Positions 34,963 to 46,200 of a stretch of DNA of 52,080 bases are shown piece after piece (within the stretch, counting starts at the first letter, position 1; each line of letters begins with the position of its first letter). The notes beneath the pieces were generated by a model that worked only from the letters and a program-made list of their open reading frames with translations, was not told the DNA's origin and made no database searches. Source of the stretch: an uncultured Lachnospiraceae bacterium. Lineage in GTDB: Bacteria > Bacillota > Clostridia > Lachnospirales > Lachnospiraceae. A program made the position numbers and the translations under genes. The DNA lies in assembly GCA_946405625.1 (NCBI GenBank), contig CAMJHQ010000024.1, positions 1 through 52,080 on the forward strand, written 5' to 3'.

Positions 34963-37900
34963 TTACGTGAGATCATACATGAAAGGCTTAAGATTAATTC
35001 TAATCTTTCTATAAGTATTATAAGTCTTACCCTTTCTCTCTGTTGTTACACAAACTACGATATAAGTATGCATTCCGTCATAAGCATCAAAGTATGACTG
35101 TTTAAGCTTCATATCACCTACAGTGAATTTAGCTGTCTGATTAACAGTTACCGGACGCTTAAGGAAATCCTGAAGTTCATCACTCGTAGCCGGTGCGATA
35201 TCATCGCCGTTACCATTCGTATCATAGAATAATACATGATCTGCAGCTAACTTTGAAGGTTCTTCATATGGATGATTTACCTGCTCATTTTCAAGATCAA
35301 GATCATACCAACATCTTACTCTCTTAATTGTTTCAGTAGAGTCGATTGTATCTTTAATAGAAAATGCAGGAGTTACATTCGAATCCTTAACCTCAAGTAC
35401 ATAATTACCTAAGCCATCCGGCTTGATAATAGCATTTGCTGTACCATTCTTAATGTCATCATTAGTTGCATTCTCATCATACAACTTAAGCTGAGGTCCA
35501 ATAGCTGACTTATGAAGTGAATTTACAATTACATTAATGTAAAGTTTTCTCTCTTCAACGTTATCAGTACCAAAACCTGTAACATTCATATGACCAGCGC
35601 CACAATAGTAAACTGAATTATACTGATAAATAAAGTAATTCTCAGTACCATCATACGGATCTGCCGCAAGAAGATGCGACATTGTTCCCTTCGTTCCACC
35701 CTGAGTAGTAAAGTATACTACCATATTAGGATCTTCTACATCAAGGTCAAATGCCTGTGGGTGTGTTGAAGTAACTCTGAACTTATCCGGTAATTTGAAT
35801 GGGAAGTTCGTCAGAAGACCGGAATTGTTAATTCCTACTTCATCAGTAACAGCTCTTTTTCCTGTTGTTTTAAAAGAATGTAAACAATTCTGTCTATTCT
35901 GAGCTGATTCATTATAATAATCTTCCGCATTAGCATCATACATACCAAACTTATACATTGACTTATTCATCATATGATCAATATAGCCTGTATAACTTGC
36001 CATTGTTCTCGTCGAAACAGCTGTAGTAACAATAGGCTTGCCATTACTTAAAGGCTTACCGTCTGTTGTAAGTGTACTTAAGAAGTATTTATTAGGATCA
36101 TATGATCCCTTCGGAACAAATGATTGACCAACTCCACTCTTAAGTTTCCAGTTATCAAATTCTAATGTTGCAACCGCACATGGGGTTGAACTTCCAGGAT
36201 AAGTACCTGTTATAAATGATGCAGAATCTGACAGACCATTAGAATCTGTGAAATTAATTCTTGATCCAAGCACCGAACTTAAATCAGCAGCATTAATACA
36301 GATATTAAGCTTCTGCTTGTTAGATTCTGAAGTAAATCCACTAAGATTACCACCTTCTGAGGTATGTGATCCACTGGTAAGTGTAGCTTTTCCGGTAATT
36401 GCAGAAGTTGCAACACCGCTCTTAATAGGTATTACCTTACTATTATTTACAAGAACCTTATTTTGACTTAAGTACGGTTCATTTGTACTACAACATACAA
36501 CCAGATAATATGTATCTTCTGTTGGAAGCCATCCAGCATTATAATCCTGCTTTAATACATTAAGATTTACGTTTAATGTAGAAGCTCCGTTCGCAGTAGC
36601 TGTCGTCATAGAAGAATGATCGGATGAATATACATTATTTCCATCAAATGCTATAGTACCTGTGATTGAACTTGTATTTGCAGCATACCCACCGGATGGG
36701 CTGATCATCTTTATAGTCCAATCACTCAAGTTATAAACTGAATCACTTCCTTCTTGTGCCGGAGTCGGCATCTTAGACATAGCATAAATATATATCTTCG
36801 ATGAAGCAGAAGGTGCAGTAAATGTCATATTATAACTGTAATAAAGATCCTTCTCCTGATTAACAGGTATATTAAATGTTGTACCGCCATAATCAGCTAC
36901 AATTGTCCTTGAACTTATAAGGTCTTTATCGGCATCTGATGCTCCAACAACAAGATGTCTTGCATCCATACCGAATGTTTCTCTAAGTTCCTGAGCAAGA
37001 TTTATACTGAAATCCTCTCTATGTCTACCAACCTTAGCAGTATCAATTGTATCATGATACAGAAGAACCTTACCGCCCTCATCAGCATATCTTTTAATTG
37101 CATCAGTTGAATTATCTCTATCTATATCATCATAACCGAAATGGTTAGCAGGACCAAGAATTATAATACTGTAAACAGAATTAAGTAATGAATGACCATC
37201 ATCATCAACGGCTGCCTTAAACTTAGCTTCCATGTACTTATCATAGAAGTACTTATAGAAAATCATTGAATCACGCCAAGGCATAAAATATTTGCCATAC
37301 TCGAAAGTAACCTTAGCAGTATCACCTGCTAATGTAGGACCCTTACCATCATCACTTGCTAAATCGCATAATGAATAGAAATCATAATAATTATGATGCT
37401 TCATATAATATTGAAGGTCATCCAGCAAATATTGTCTTTGGTCAGATCTTAATGCATCACCTAAACCGCCATTTGCTACAGCATAATCATAAATCTTCTG
37501 ACAATAATCATTCATATCATTCTGTGCAACAGAATATTGAATAATTGTCGGTACATTAGATCCAAGCTGAAGCATCTCTGTTTCATAATGAAGATGATCC
37601 GTTAGTGTCAGACCATATTCTTCAAGCATATCCTGAAAATCAGAATATTCTGTTCCTGAATTTATACCAAGCTTACTGTTTATATCATCAAAGATATCAG
37701 GAGCACTGGTATATGATCCTCTACGAATATTATACTTTGTATATAAATTATTCAACTCTGAAACAAGAGTCGCATCACTTGCTCCACCACCGCGGACATT
37801 TTCAACTCTTCTACGTATATCATATAATTCAGCAGGCACGTACTCTATATCTTCATTTATAAGCATTTTCATCTCCTTGAAAAATGCTTCATACTTAGCC

Positions 37901-40900
37901 GCCTGCATATTATAACGATCTCTAAGATCAGTTCTGTCTGTTGCGGATAACGGTACATACATGCCTTCAACTTCGTCTACAAAATCCATAAACTCAACAG
38001 TGGACATAAAGTTTACATTAAAATCATAATCATCTTCTATTTGATCAGCAAGATTTTCATGTAAATTATCATTACCGTGGTCCGGCTGATCATGATCAGG
38101 ATCCAAGCCACCGTCAGGATCATAATCATGAATTCCAAATGTATGAACATGGACTCCTAATAGATTTCCTTCATACTTATAGTCTTTATCACCTGCTGTA
38201 ACCTTACACTCAGAATTAGCATCTCTGGAAGCAATACCATTTTGAACTGTAGGCGCTGTTAAACCGGATTTATCAGGCATATATGAATCACCATCAGCAA
38301 AACCGCCTTCACCGTTTACTTTACCTCGCATTACATCGGTAGTATACTTTCCGAGCTTGGCATAATGATTTCCCTTAAAAGGATAAGCTGAAGTTTCACA
38401 TTCAGTACAGAAATAGAGTGTAACATCTGATCTCCATCCAACCTTTGTATACATAGTATCTGGAAGAATCTGAAGAATGTCAATCTGCTCCTTCTGTCCC
38501 TGAGGAGCAATCTTACATATCTGTCTCCATGAAGATTTTGAACCACTTGTATGTTCAGCCGTTACCTGAAGATATAAAGCACCTGAAAACTCATCATCAA
38601 CAGAGTATGTAAATTTTCCTGTTGTAGCAGATATATCTGAAAGAACCTTTTCACTTTCATCAAACTTACTATCAGCATTATCATCAATATAAAGCGAGAA
38701 AGTAACACCTGCACTAGGAGAAATCATATCAAATTCATAATAAAGCGTATTGCTCTGTAAAGCTGAAGTCTTCATTAACTCAGGAGTAGACGAATTATAA
38801 GAAGTAGGGAAAGACGTCATTTTAAACTTAGGTCTATAGTTTACCCCTTTAGTATTTAACATCTTAACAATATCGGACTCATTTACAGTACTTGACGAGG
38901 TATAATTATTTCCGAAGAAATCTTCAACCTTATTTCCACCAAATACAGTTACTCCTGTCTTGGCATCTGCACAATACTTACCACCAGGATTAGGTATTCT
39001 AACATTATCTTTAGAATTAAAATCAAATATGATATTTGCTACCTTACCTTCACCAGGCTTATTATCATAGTAAGTATCTAAGAATTTAACCATATTGGAA
39101 TCCGGATCAATTACATGCTGAGTATACTTATTACTAAGACCAAGCATATCAGAATATGCTTTTGTAAGTTCAGATGTAACAACAACCGGCATACCGCTCT
39201 GAACATATTTTTTAAGTTCTTCTAACTTATCATATGTAATATCATTTCCATAAAGAACACCTATACCATCCTTAACGTATCCTTCATGAATTATTTCTCT
39301 TCCATTTCCATCAGAATACTCATACAAATCACCATTGTGATAATACATATTATAATATGTTGCATTAGTTGCACCAATATTATCATTTGCCTTAGTAGTA
39401 TCACCACCATTAGAATTAGCTCTGAAATACTGGAGCTCCTTTATACCGGAATTATCTCCACCTATATATATAAGATCGTAATTATCCAAAAGTGATACTC
39501 TTGAACTCTGAAATTGAGTTGTCGACATATGAACAACTTCAATCTGATTAACAGTATAATTAGCAAATTCAGTAGTTTGCTCAAGTATATGTTTAACCTT
39601 TGCTGGAGTAAGCTCCCAAGCATAATAATCCTTTAAATCAGATATATTAGCATTAGCTATAATTGCCTTTCCGGCTGCAGTAAACTCACCGGTTGTATAA
39701 TCCTTCATTGCTGAAAGAGATGTATTGCCATCAAAATATATCTCATCAGCTCCACCTTTAGTCATATTAGTGGTAACATTTGCTATTTTACCGGTATCAA
39801 TATAGTAGAATAACGAATCTACATCATTAACACCCCACATACAAGCTTCAAAACCATCATAAATATCATTGATTTTAGCAAATTCAGCTGCCAGCTTAAG
39901 ATCAACCGGATAAGCAGGCTGAAGCTCTAATACTCTGAATTTATCAGAACTATCCTCACCTGAACCAGATGGTCTATAAGCACCATTATTAATTATATAA
40001 ACTATAGGCTGTTCTGTGCTTGCAGTAGCTTGATTATCAGCATACTTCTGATTCATATCTTTACGCGAACATACAAGTACATTCTGATAAAGTCTCTTAT
40101 CATTTGAATCAACCAGTCTATTATAAATCTCATTAAATCCTGGCGCATTAAGCACAACTATATTCGAATTATTATTATTTGATGGTTTAAGACTTGGTCC
40201 AAATACAATATGCTGGTTAGCATACATCAAAGAAACAAATGTCATAAAATCATTTGCACCAGCACCGGAGCCATCAGATAACTGAACACCATTAGCAAGT
40301 GAATCTTCAAGTAAAATCAGATCATACTTCTGAAGAGCTGAAATATCCAATGCCGGATTACTCTTATCATATCCTATTGTATCAAAATGAATATAATCAG
40401 GTGCTGCAGAATATACTTTATATGCTAAATCCAAATCTGTGCCAGCAACAGGATAAACATCTATATTCTTCAATGTACCGGTATAAGCTTCACGACCACC
40501 AACTTCAATCGGATCTCCGTTTGCATCAACAGCAGGATTAACTGCACCATCGGGAACAGAAACTGTAAGTTTAGTTCCCTGTTTAAGTTCATCAGCAAGC
40601 GGTGTAGCATCAGTTGAAGAAGCTGCTGTAACAACAAGAACATTTGCTATTTTTGAATCATGAGTACTATTCTGTGTCTTATAAATATATGTACCATCAG
40701 AATCATACTGCTGAATCCAATTTTTATATAACTCATGTCCGTCTTTTACTAATGTAGGATCAATTGGCATGAACAAAGAACCGGATGCACGATTGAATAA
40801 CTCTGCAGGTGTATAACGATTACCTGTTGTAATATCTGATCCCCATATAAAAGTATTATATGTAGTGCCTGTTTCATAAAAAATCTTACAAAGTGATTTA

Positions 40901-41556
40901 AAATCACTTATAGCGACATTATTATCTTCTTGAGTCTTGGTAGGACTATCGATAATAATAGGCTTACCGTTACTCATTGCATAAATATTCAATACATCTT
41001 TCATATCACCATTAAGATCATTGCCGGTGTTCTGATCAAATACCTTGTCAGGATCAATACTGATGTATAAAAGATCTGCATTACTAATTGCGGCAATCGC
41101 CTGATTTTTAACAGTATCATTAGTATTAATAGTGCTTGTATCAAATCCTAAATACTCTATTTTATCAACAGGCATTTCTTTTGTCTGTTTATTTGATCTG
41201 TTTAATGTAAGCACAACTCTTCTAAATGCAGCAGTAGCATCCGTAGATGTACCAACATTTTCAACGGCAAATTGACTTAAAAGTGACAATGAACCAGAAG
41301 AAATCTCTACAATATGATAAACAGATGGATCAAATCCATTAACAACTTGAAGATTAGTATTGCAAGCATTTTCAATAATATAGTCAATATTTGTAAAGCC
41401 TGCAGGACGCGGATCCGCCATATCTACACTTTCTATCTCACTTGTACGAGAATCTTCAGCTAATGCATTTCTATATGACCAAAATGCAGCTCCAAGTCCT
41501 GTAACTAAGATCAGTGTAAAAAATGTAATAAGAATTCTCTTTCTTAACTTATTCAT
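34963..41556 (-). CDS. Giant membrane-anchored surface protein, candidate pilus tip protein
   Basis: 2197 residues. An N-terminal signal anchor (RKRILITFFTLILVTGLGAAFWSYR) precedes a very long extracytoplasmic part. I recall similar Lachnospiraceae proteins annotated DUF5057, which is a weak recollection. Patterns such as YDLILLEDSLANG, YDLIYIGGD and SIIILGPANHFGYDD with GGKVLLYHDT (residues about 1464-1505) resemble Rossmann or ThuA/GATase-like folds. Calcium-loop-like acid stretches occur at about 955 (DDNADSKFDESE), 1145-1170 (Asp/His-rich) and 2110 (DTNGNGDD). It is the last gene of the pilus operon, directly after four prepilin genes, where PilY1 lies in Gram-negative operons. The start has GGGAG upstream. 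Confidence 0.82.
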   Translation of the reverse strand: MNKLRKRILITFFTLILVTGLGAAFWSYRNALAEDSRTSEIESVDMADPRPAGFTNIDYIIENACNTNLQVVNGFDPSVYHIVEISSGSLSLLSQFAVENVGTSTDATAAFRRVVLTLNRSNKQTKEMPVDKIEYLGFDTSTINTNDTVKNQAIAAISNADLLYISIDPDKVFDQNTGNDLNGDMKDVLNIYAMSNGKPIIIDSPTKTQEDNNVAISDFKSLCKIFYETGTTYNTFIWGSDITTGNRYTPAELFNRASGSLFMPIDPTLVKDGHELYKNWIQQYDSDGTYIYKTQNSTHDSKIANVLVVTAASSTDATPLADELKQGTKLTVSVPDGAVNPAVDANGDPIEVGGREAYTGTLKNIDVYPVAGTDLDLAYKVYSAAPDYIHFDTIGYDKSNPALDISALQKYDLILLEDSLANGVQLSDGSGAGANDFMTFVSLMYANQHIVFGPSLKPSNNNNSNIVVLNAPGFNEIYNRLVDSNDKRLYQNVLVCSRKDMNQKYADNQATASTEQPIVYIINNGAYRPSGSGEDSSDKFRVLELQPAYPVDLKLAAEFAKINDIYDGFEACMWGVNDVDSLFYYIDTGKIANVTTNMTKGGADEIYFDGNTSLSAMKDYTTGEFTAAGKAIIANANISDLKDYYAWELTPAKVKHILEQTTEFANYTVNQIEVVHMSTTQFQSSRVSLLDNYDLIYIGGDNSGIKELQYFRANSNGGDTTKANDNIGATNATYYNMYYHNGDLYEYSDGNGREIIHEGYVKDGIGVLYGNDITYDKLEELKKYVQSGMPVVVTSELTKAYSDMLGLSNKYTQHVIDPDSNMVKFLDTYYDNKPGEGKVANIIFDFNSKDNVRIPNPGGKYCADAKTGVTVFGGNKVEDFFGNNYTSSSTVNESDIVKMLNTKGVNYRPKFKMTSFPTSYNSSTPELMKTSALQSNTLYYEFDMISPSAGVTFSLYIDDNADSKFDESEKVLSDISATTGKFTYSVDDEFSGALYLQVTAEHTSGSKSSWRQICKIAPQGQKEQIDILQILPDTMYTKVGWRSDVTLYFCTECETSAYPFKGNHYAKLGKYTTDVMRGKVNGEGGFADGDSYMPDKSGLTAPTVQNGIASRDANSECKVTAGDKDYKYEGNLLGVHVHTFGIHDYDPDGGLDPDHDQPDHGNDNLHENLADQIEDDYDFNVNFMSTVEFMDFVDEVEGMYVPLSATDRTDLRDRYNMQAAKYEAFFKEMKMLINEDIEYVPAELYDIRRRVENVRGGGASDATLVSELNNLYTKYNIRRGSYTSAPDIFDDINSKLGINSGTEYSDFQDMLEEYGLTLTDHLHYETEMLQLGSNVPTIIQYSVAQNDMNDYCQKIYDYAVANGGLGDALRSDQRQYLLDDLQYYMKHHNYYDFYSLCDLASDDGKGPTLAGDTAKVTFEYGKYFMPWRDSMIFYKYFYDKYMEAKFKAAVDDDGHSLLNSVYSIIILGPANHFGYDDIDRDNSTDAIKRYADEGGKVLLYHDTIDTAKVGRHREDFSINLAQELRETFGMDARHLVVGASDADKDLISSRTIVADYGGTTFNIPVNQEKDLYYSYNMTFTAPSASSKIYIYAMSKMPTPAQEGSDSVYNLSDWTIKMISPSGGYAANTSSITGTIAFDGNNVYSSDHSSMTTATANGASTLNVNLNVLKQDYNAGWLPTEDTYYLVVCCSTNEPYLSQNKVLVNNSKVIPIKSGVATSAITGKATLTSGSHTSEGGNLSGFTSESNKQKLNICINAADLSSVLGSRINFTDSNGLSDSASFITGTYPGSSTPCAVATLEFDNWKLKSGVGQSFVPKGSYDPNKYFLSTLTTDGKPLSNGKPIVTTAVSTRTMASYTGYIDHMMNKSMYKFGMYDANAEDYYNESAQNRQNCLHSFKTTGKRAVTDEVGINNSGLLTNFPFKLPDKFRVTSTHPQAFDLDVEDPNMVVYFTTQGGTKGTMSHLLAADPYDGTENYFIYQYNSVYYCGAGHMNVTGFGTDNVEERKLYINVIVNSLHKSAIGPQLKLYDENATNDDIKNGTANAIIKPDGLGNYVLEVKDSNVTPAFSIKDTIDSTETIKRVRCWYDLDLENEQVNHPYEEPSKLAADHVLFYDTNGNGDDIAPATSDELQDFLKRPVTVNQTAKFTVGDMKLKQSYFDAYDGMHTYIVVCVTTERKGKTYNTYRKIRINLKPFMYDLT

Positions 41557-41575
41557 AGATATACACTCTCCCTTT

Positions 41576-42550
41576 CTACTTTACGCCTACTGTACCGCCT
41601 ACAACACCTGAGTTGTGAATTCTAACCATATTCTCAACCGTATATGTCATATTTGAGTCATTAAAATATAATTTTATACCTACGCTATTTTTTGATTTAT
41701 CAAATCTGAAAACAGCGCCACTAACATAATTTGAACTACCATCAACAACATAATTTAAAGAATTTGATATTTTTAAACTATTCTGAACTTCCTTATCCCA
41801 ATTTTCGGGATTATCATCCGTAACAGCTATTGTATCAAGATCTTTCTGATACATGTATTTCTTCGTCAAATAAATACCATTTTTAGAAAAATAGAATGTA
41901 TATATACATCTATCACTATCACCAATGACTACATTATGGGCATCTGTTCCAAGTGACATTGAAGGAATATCCGCTGATTTTAAATCAATCGAAGCATCTT
42001 GATCGTCAATTTTGACAGTATCCATCATGTAAAACTTGGTAGGTCCCTGTACTCCGGCTGCATATGAATTATAGAAAATTTCTCCGGTAGAAACACTAAC
42101 CGATCCATTTGAACTAGGATTCATAACATGTCTATCAATCGGCACAGATGATACTACAACAAGCTTTTTAACATAAATATCCTTTAAGTTAATAGTGTCG
42201 GAATCGAAGGTCGGGGTTGACGGAACCATATCTTCGACTTTACTTCTGGCTTTTACATTTGAAAATGTAACAGATGTATCACCGCCCACCTGAGATTTGC
42301 TAAATGTTACCTCCGCATCTCCGGTTACTCCTTCAACATATATATACTTCGAAGTAATAATTACATCACTTATAAAATTGAACGTTTCATCCGCCTGACT
42401 TTGAACCTTAATATCGGTCTTGGTTTTTCTAAAGATGATATTGTTATTCATCATGAGTGAGATAACAGCCGTCATAAGTAATGATAAAATAACAAGAGCA
42501 ACAAGAATCTCAATTAAAGTTATACCTTTGTTGTTTCGTAATCTCTTCAT
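41576..42550 (-). CDS. Prepilin-type protein (PilW/GspJ-like)
   Basis: 324 residues. The class III signal peptide is short and basic (MKRLRNNKG), cleaved after Gly, then ITLIEILVALVILSLLMTAVI with Glu at +5 and one hydrophobic helix. The large C-terminal part, with KTDIKVQSQADETFNFISDVI-like helix extension, is typical of the PilW/GspJ minor pilins. It follows the GspH-like prepilin by 22 bases and comes just before the giant surface protein. Confidence 0.9.
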   Translation of the reverse strand: MKRLRNNKGITLIEILVALVILSLLMTAVISLMMNNNIIFRKTKTDIKVQSQADETFNFISDVIITSKYIYVEGVTGDAEVTFSKSQVGGDTSVTFSNVKARSKVEDMVPSTPTFDSDTINLKDIYVKKLVVVSSVPIDRHVMNPSSNGSVSVSTGEIFYNSYAAGVQGPTKFYMMDTVKIDDQDASIDLKSADIPSMSLGTDAHNVVIGDSDRCIYTFYFSKNGIYLTKKYMYQKDLDTIAVTDDNPENWDKEVQNSLKISNSLNYVVDGSSNYVSGAVFRFDKSKNSVGIKLYFNDSNMTYTVENMVRIHNSGVVGGTVGVK

Positions 42551-42572
42551 ATTACGCTTTCACCTCACATCA

Positions 42573-43199
42573 TTATCTGGCTTCATGGCTGCCGTTCTTA
42601 CGAACATAAACACGAGCAACCTGTGATCCGTTTTTCCTGAAAAAACAATATGCCCCATTTCCTGAAATAACATCACCTGACTTTGTAACTGCTATTACTA
42701 CACCAGTAAGTGAATCACCATTATGAAATGATCCCATGTCACCGTCACATTGTATTGTAGTTGTTGCAGTCCATGTAGCATCAAGTGAACTGCTCCAATC
42801 TACAGGATAATCTAATCCTGAATCATTTTCCGCTGTGTAAGATATACGAGCATATCCGGTAACTTTCTTACCCTTATAGTCATTAGGGTTTTCTGAATCT
42901 ACCTTAAACTTTATGATCGGACCAAACTTCTTTGCTCTACCCTTTTGAATATAAAAATTCTTTCCATCCTTATACACTCTGATTGCATACATTCCATATT
43001 CAAAATCATTCATAGATTTTGCTTTGGCAAAAAGCTCAGAAATTTCCGAATCAAAAACTACAGCTGCATCCTTACATTTAGCAGAATGAATCATAGAAAT
43101 TGATGCTATAGCCATAACGGAGACTATTCCAATAATAGCTATTACAATCACCATTTCCACAAAAGAATAGCCTTTGTTTTTGGACTTCTTATAATCCAT
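42573..43199 (-). CDS. Prepilin-type protein (GspH/FimU-like)
   Basis: 208 residues. The class III signal peptide MDYKKSKNKG is followed by YSFVEMVIVIAIIGIVSVMAI, with Glu at +5. The C-terminal domain has beta-rich GspH/FimU-like features and a short repeated end (VYVRKNGSHEAR after ARVYVRKNGSQ-like sequence). AAGGAG precedes the ATG. It is 12 bases after the giant PilX-like gene. A role in initiating pilus assembly is likely from its position in the minor pilin set. Confidence 0.9.
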   Translation of the reverse strand: MDYKKSKNKGYSFVEMVIVIAIIGIVSVMAIASISMIHSAKCKDAAVVFDSEISELFAKAKSMNDFEYGMYAIRVYKDGKNFYIQKGRAKKFGPIIKFKVDSENPNDYKGKKVTGYARISYTAENDSGLDYPVDWSSSLDATWTATTTIQCDGDMGSFHNGDSLTGVVIAVTKSGDVISGNGAYCFFRKNGSQVARVYVRKNGSHEAR

Positions 43200-43211
43200 A
43201 AATAATCTCCT

Positions 43212-46200
43212 TTACTCAATACCCTTTACCCAGTTGTCATACTTCAAAACAGACGTATAATCAAGATCAAAAACTTCAACAGTTTTATCATCTCCAGCAG
43301 AAACTTGAGTTGATGTATTCTCATAAGCCTTAAAAAGTGAAAGAACTTCATCAGCTAGAGCCTTCGTAGTAGCATCACCAACAGTTTCGATTCTAGTTTG
43401 AGGTACCTTCTTTCCATTTTCATCAAGCTTAAATGAACCATCCGGATTCAGCTGATACTGAACATTACCATGCTCATCTACTACAACAACTTCTCCATCT
43501 CCACTCTTCTCTACAAGCTGCAGCTCATTAAGAATTGCCTTAACTGCTTCTGGATTAGACTTGATTGTAGTAATATGATTGTTATTAGATATAATTACTT
43601 TACCACCTGATACAATAAGACCTTCAAAACTTGTAACATTTTCATCAAAAGTCACATCGCCCTTTGCAAGAATTATACCTTTAACCTTTCCATAATTTGC
43701 TGATGTACTATCAGTATATTTTGAATGAATCGTAATATCTTGTGATGATACATATACATCATTGCCTGATCCAAGATCTAACTCATTAACTGCAGTACCT
43801 GTAGGTACTTCTGACGAATACGTGGAAGCAAGTCCTTTAGGAACAATAATTTTCTCATTATCTATTCTAAAGAAATTTAAATAAGCATTAATAGGAGTAA
43901 GTGCAGCCTCTCCAGCAATACGTGATCCATAACCACTTGCATATGGATTTGCATTATCAACATCCTGTCCGCTAATTCCAAATTCAGTTTCACTTGTATT
44001 TAATGTATTATGCCATCCAATAATCTCATCAACGAGCTTAGCTTTAGCTGAATCTTTATTAATATTTGCAAGTGAGAACTTTACATACTGTGATTGCTTA
44101 AGAAGATCATCTGCAAGATTAAGTGCATCAGGCTTTCCACTAATTGTTAAATTAACAGAAGGATCCTTACTTAAAAGTTCCTTAAGCTCATTTGCATCAG
44201 CATATTCAGCTGTATAAATATTAAATGCCGTATCACTCTTTGCACTTATTGCACCACTTGAATAAATATGATTACCTGTAGCATTTGATGCAATACTGAT
44301 CTTACCTACTTCAAATGGAGTTTCGGCTGATTGATCATCAATTCTAGTCAAGAACGGTGCAATTCTATCATCATTTTCACACGCATACTGATAATCAACT
44401 ATCCACTGTTTAGACAAATCATCAGCATCATTTATATCTGGTAATGATGCATCACTGTTATGTCTCTGAACAACACCTGAATAATCATTTTTTATTAAAT
44501 CATAAGCCACTTCGAAATCATAATAGAATAAAGAATTACCAAATGAATCATATTTCTGACATGGCATATAAATTTCTTTTTTGTCGTTATCATATCCAAA
44601 ATAATCAGAGAAAAGTGAATTAGGATATGTCACATTATATGCAAGCTTTACTTTATAATAATCATGTCTCGTTCCATTGCTTAATGTATACTTAACTTTC
44701 TCAGGTGTATCTGCAATAGCCGGCGGCATATAAGCCTGCTGTGAAGGTTTTACAGATATCGAATCACCTGTTCTAAAGTCATCAACAGCTGCATCATATC
44801 TATATGACTTAACAACAGGATTAAAGTTAAGTCCGTTTGATGTATTATTTGGTGTACTTAAATCAATATATTTCGAAAGCTCAACGTATGCTCTACCAGC
44901 AACAAAAATAGTATCAGCTCTTGAAATATCAAGCGTAGAATTTTCGCCGTTCACAACTATAGCACTACTATTATAATGGCCTCGAGTATCTGACCAAACC
45001 TTATAATCTCTACTTATAAAATCACCGTCATCATAAACATTTATGTATGGTTCTTCAATAAGATCTCTGAAAACCGTTTCACACTTAAGTCCATGATAAG
45101 ATGTTTTGCCATCATCAGTTAATTGAGAAGAAATATCAGTTAAATATACATAATCGCCTTTTTTAACTTTTATTGTTCTCGCATTTTCACCGGTACCTTC
45201 AGTATATTCGTAATCTTCTCCGATATATTCATAAACTCTTTGTTCGTTTCGATCTCTACAAATATAATTACCGTTAGAGTCCTTCTTATAAGTAGCTTTT
45301 TTATACATTTCAGGATCTACAATAGGAGTAAACTTTCTATTATCTCTCTTAGTACTATCTCCATAACCATAATAAGAACCATTTAATGTAAATATCGAAT
45401 TATCAGCATCAAGCTGCAAATCGTCTCTAACATAAAGATCAGCATTAAATAACGCTGTTGAACCAAGAAGTTTAGATGGATCAGCCGGGTTAACAAGAGT
45501 AGTACCTCCAAGAACAATATTGTCAGCCCATACTTCTGAATTCTTAATCTTATTTGCCTCTAATCCATACATAGAAAGCGATCCACTGTTCATAACAGCA
45601 ATTGTACCAGGAACAATAACCATATTTGCAACAAGATCAACTTCTGTCCCATTAATATAAAGTCCTGAATACTTACTATGTTCATTTACTCCATCATACT
45701 TACACTGAATAATAGGTACACCAGATCTATAAAGATAATGATTATAGTAATCATAACCGGCACCACTTTCAACCTTGTTTCTATCATATTCCTGTGCCTG
45801 CTTACTTGTAGAATCAAGGAAAAGTGTTCTATTTGAAACTGGAAGCATAAAATATCTTGCGATATAAGAATCAGAATCTTCAACAATCTTCTGACCGGAA
45901 GGATCAAGAACCAAATTTCCATCTCCATCAACCTTATATTGCTTTATTCTTTCAACTGCTTTCCAAGAAAACCTATTCTCAATACCACCTCCAACAAGTT
46001 CCGGAGCAAGTTCAGGAGAATCAGCATACGATAAAGTATTCCTATCATCAGATGTAGAATTGATAATATCTCCTATAAGAGAATCATTGCCTAACGAATC
46101 TTTAGAATAAGTATAGGCAAAATATGTCTTAGAATTATCTTCTGTTGGATTATAGTCAGTCTGAAAATAATTATACCACTTGTTATAAAAATCCGCGCCT

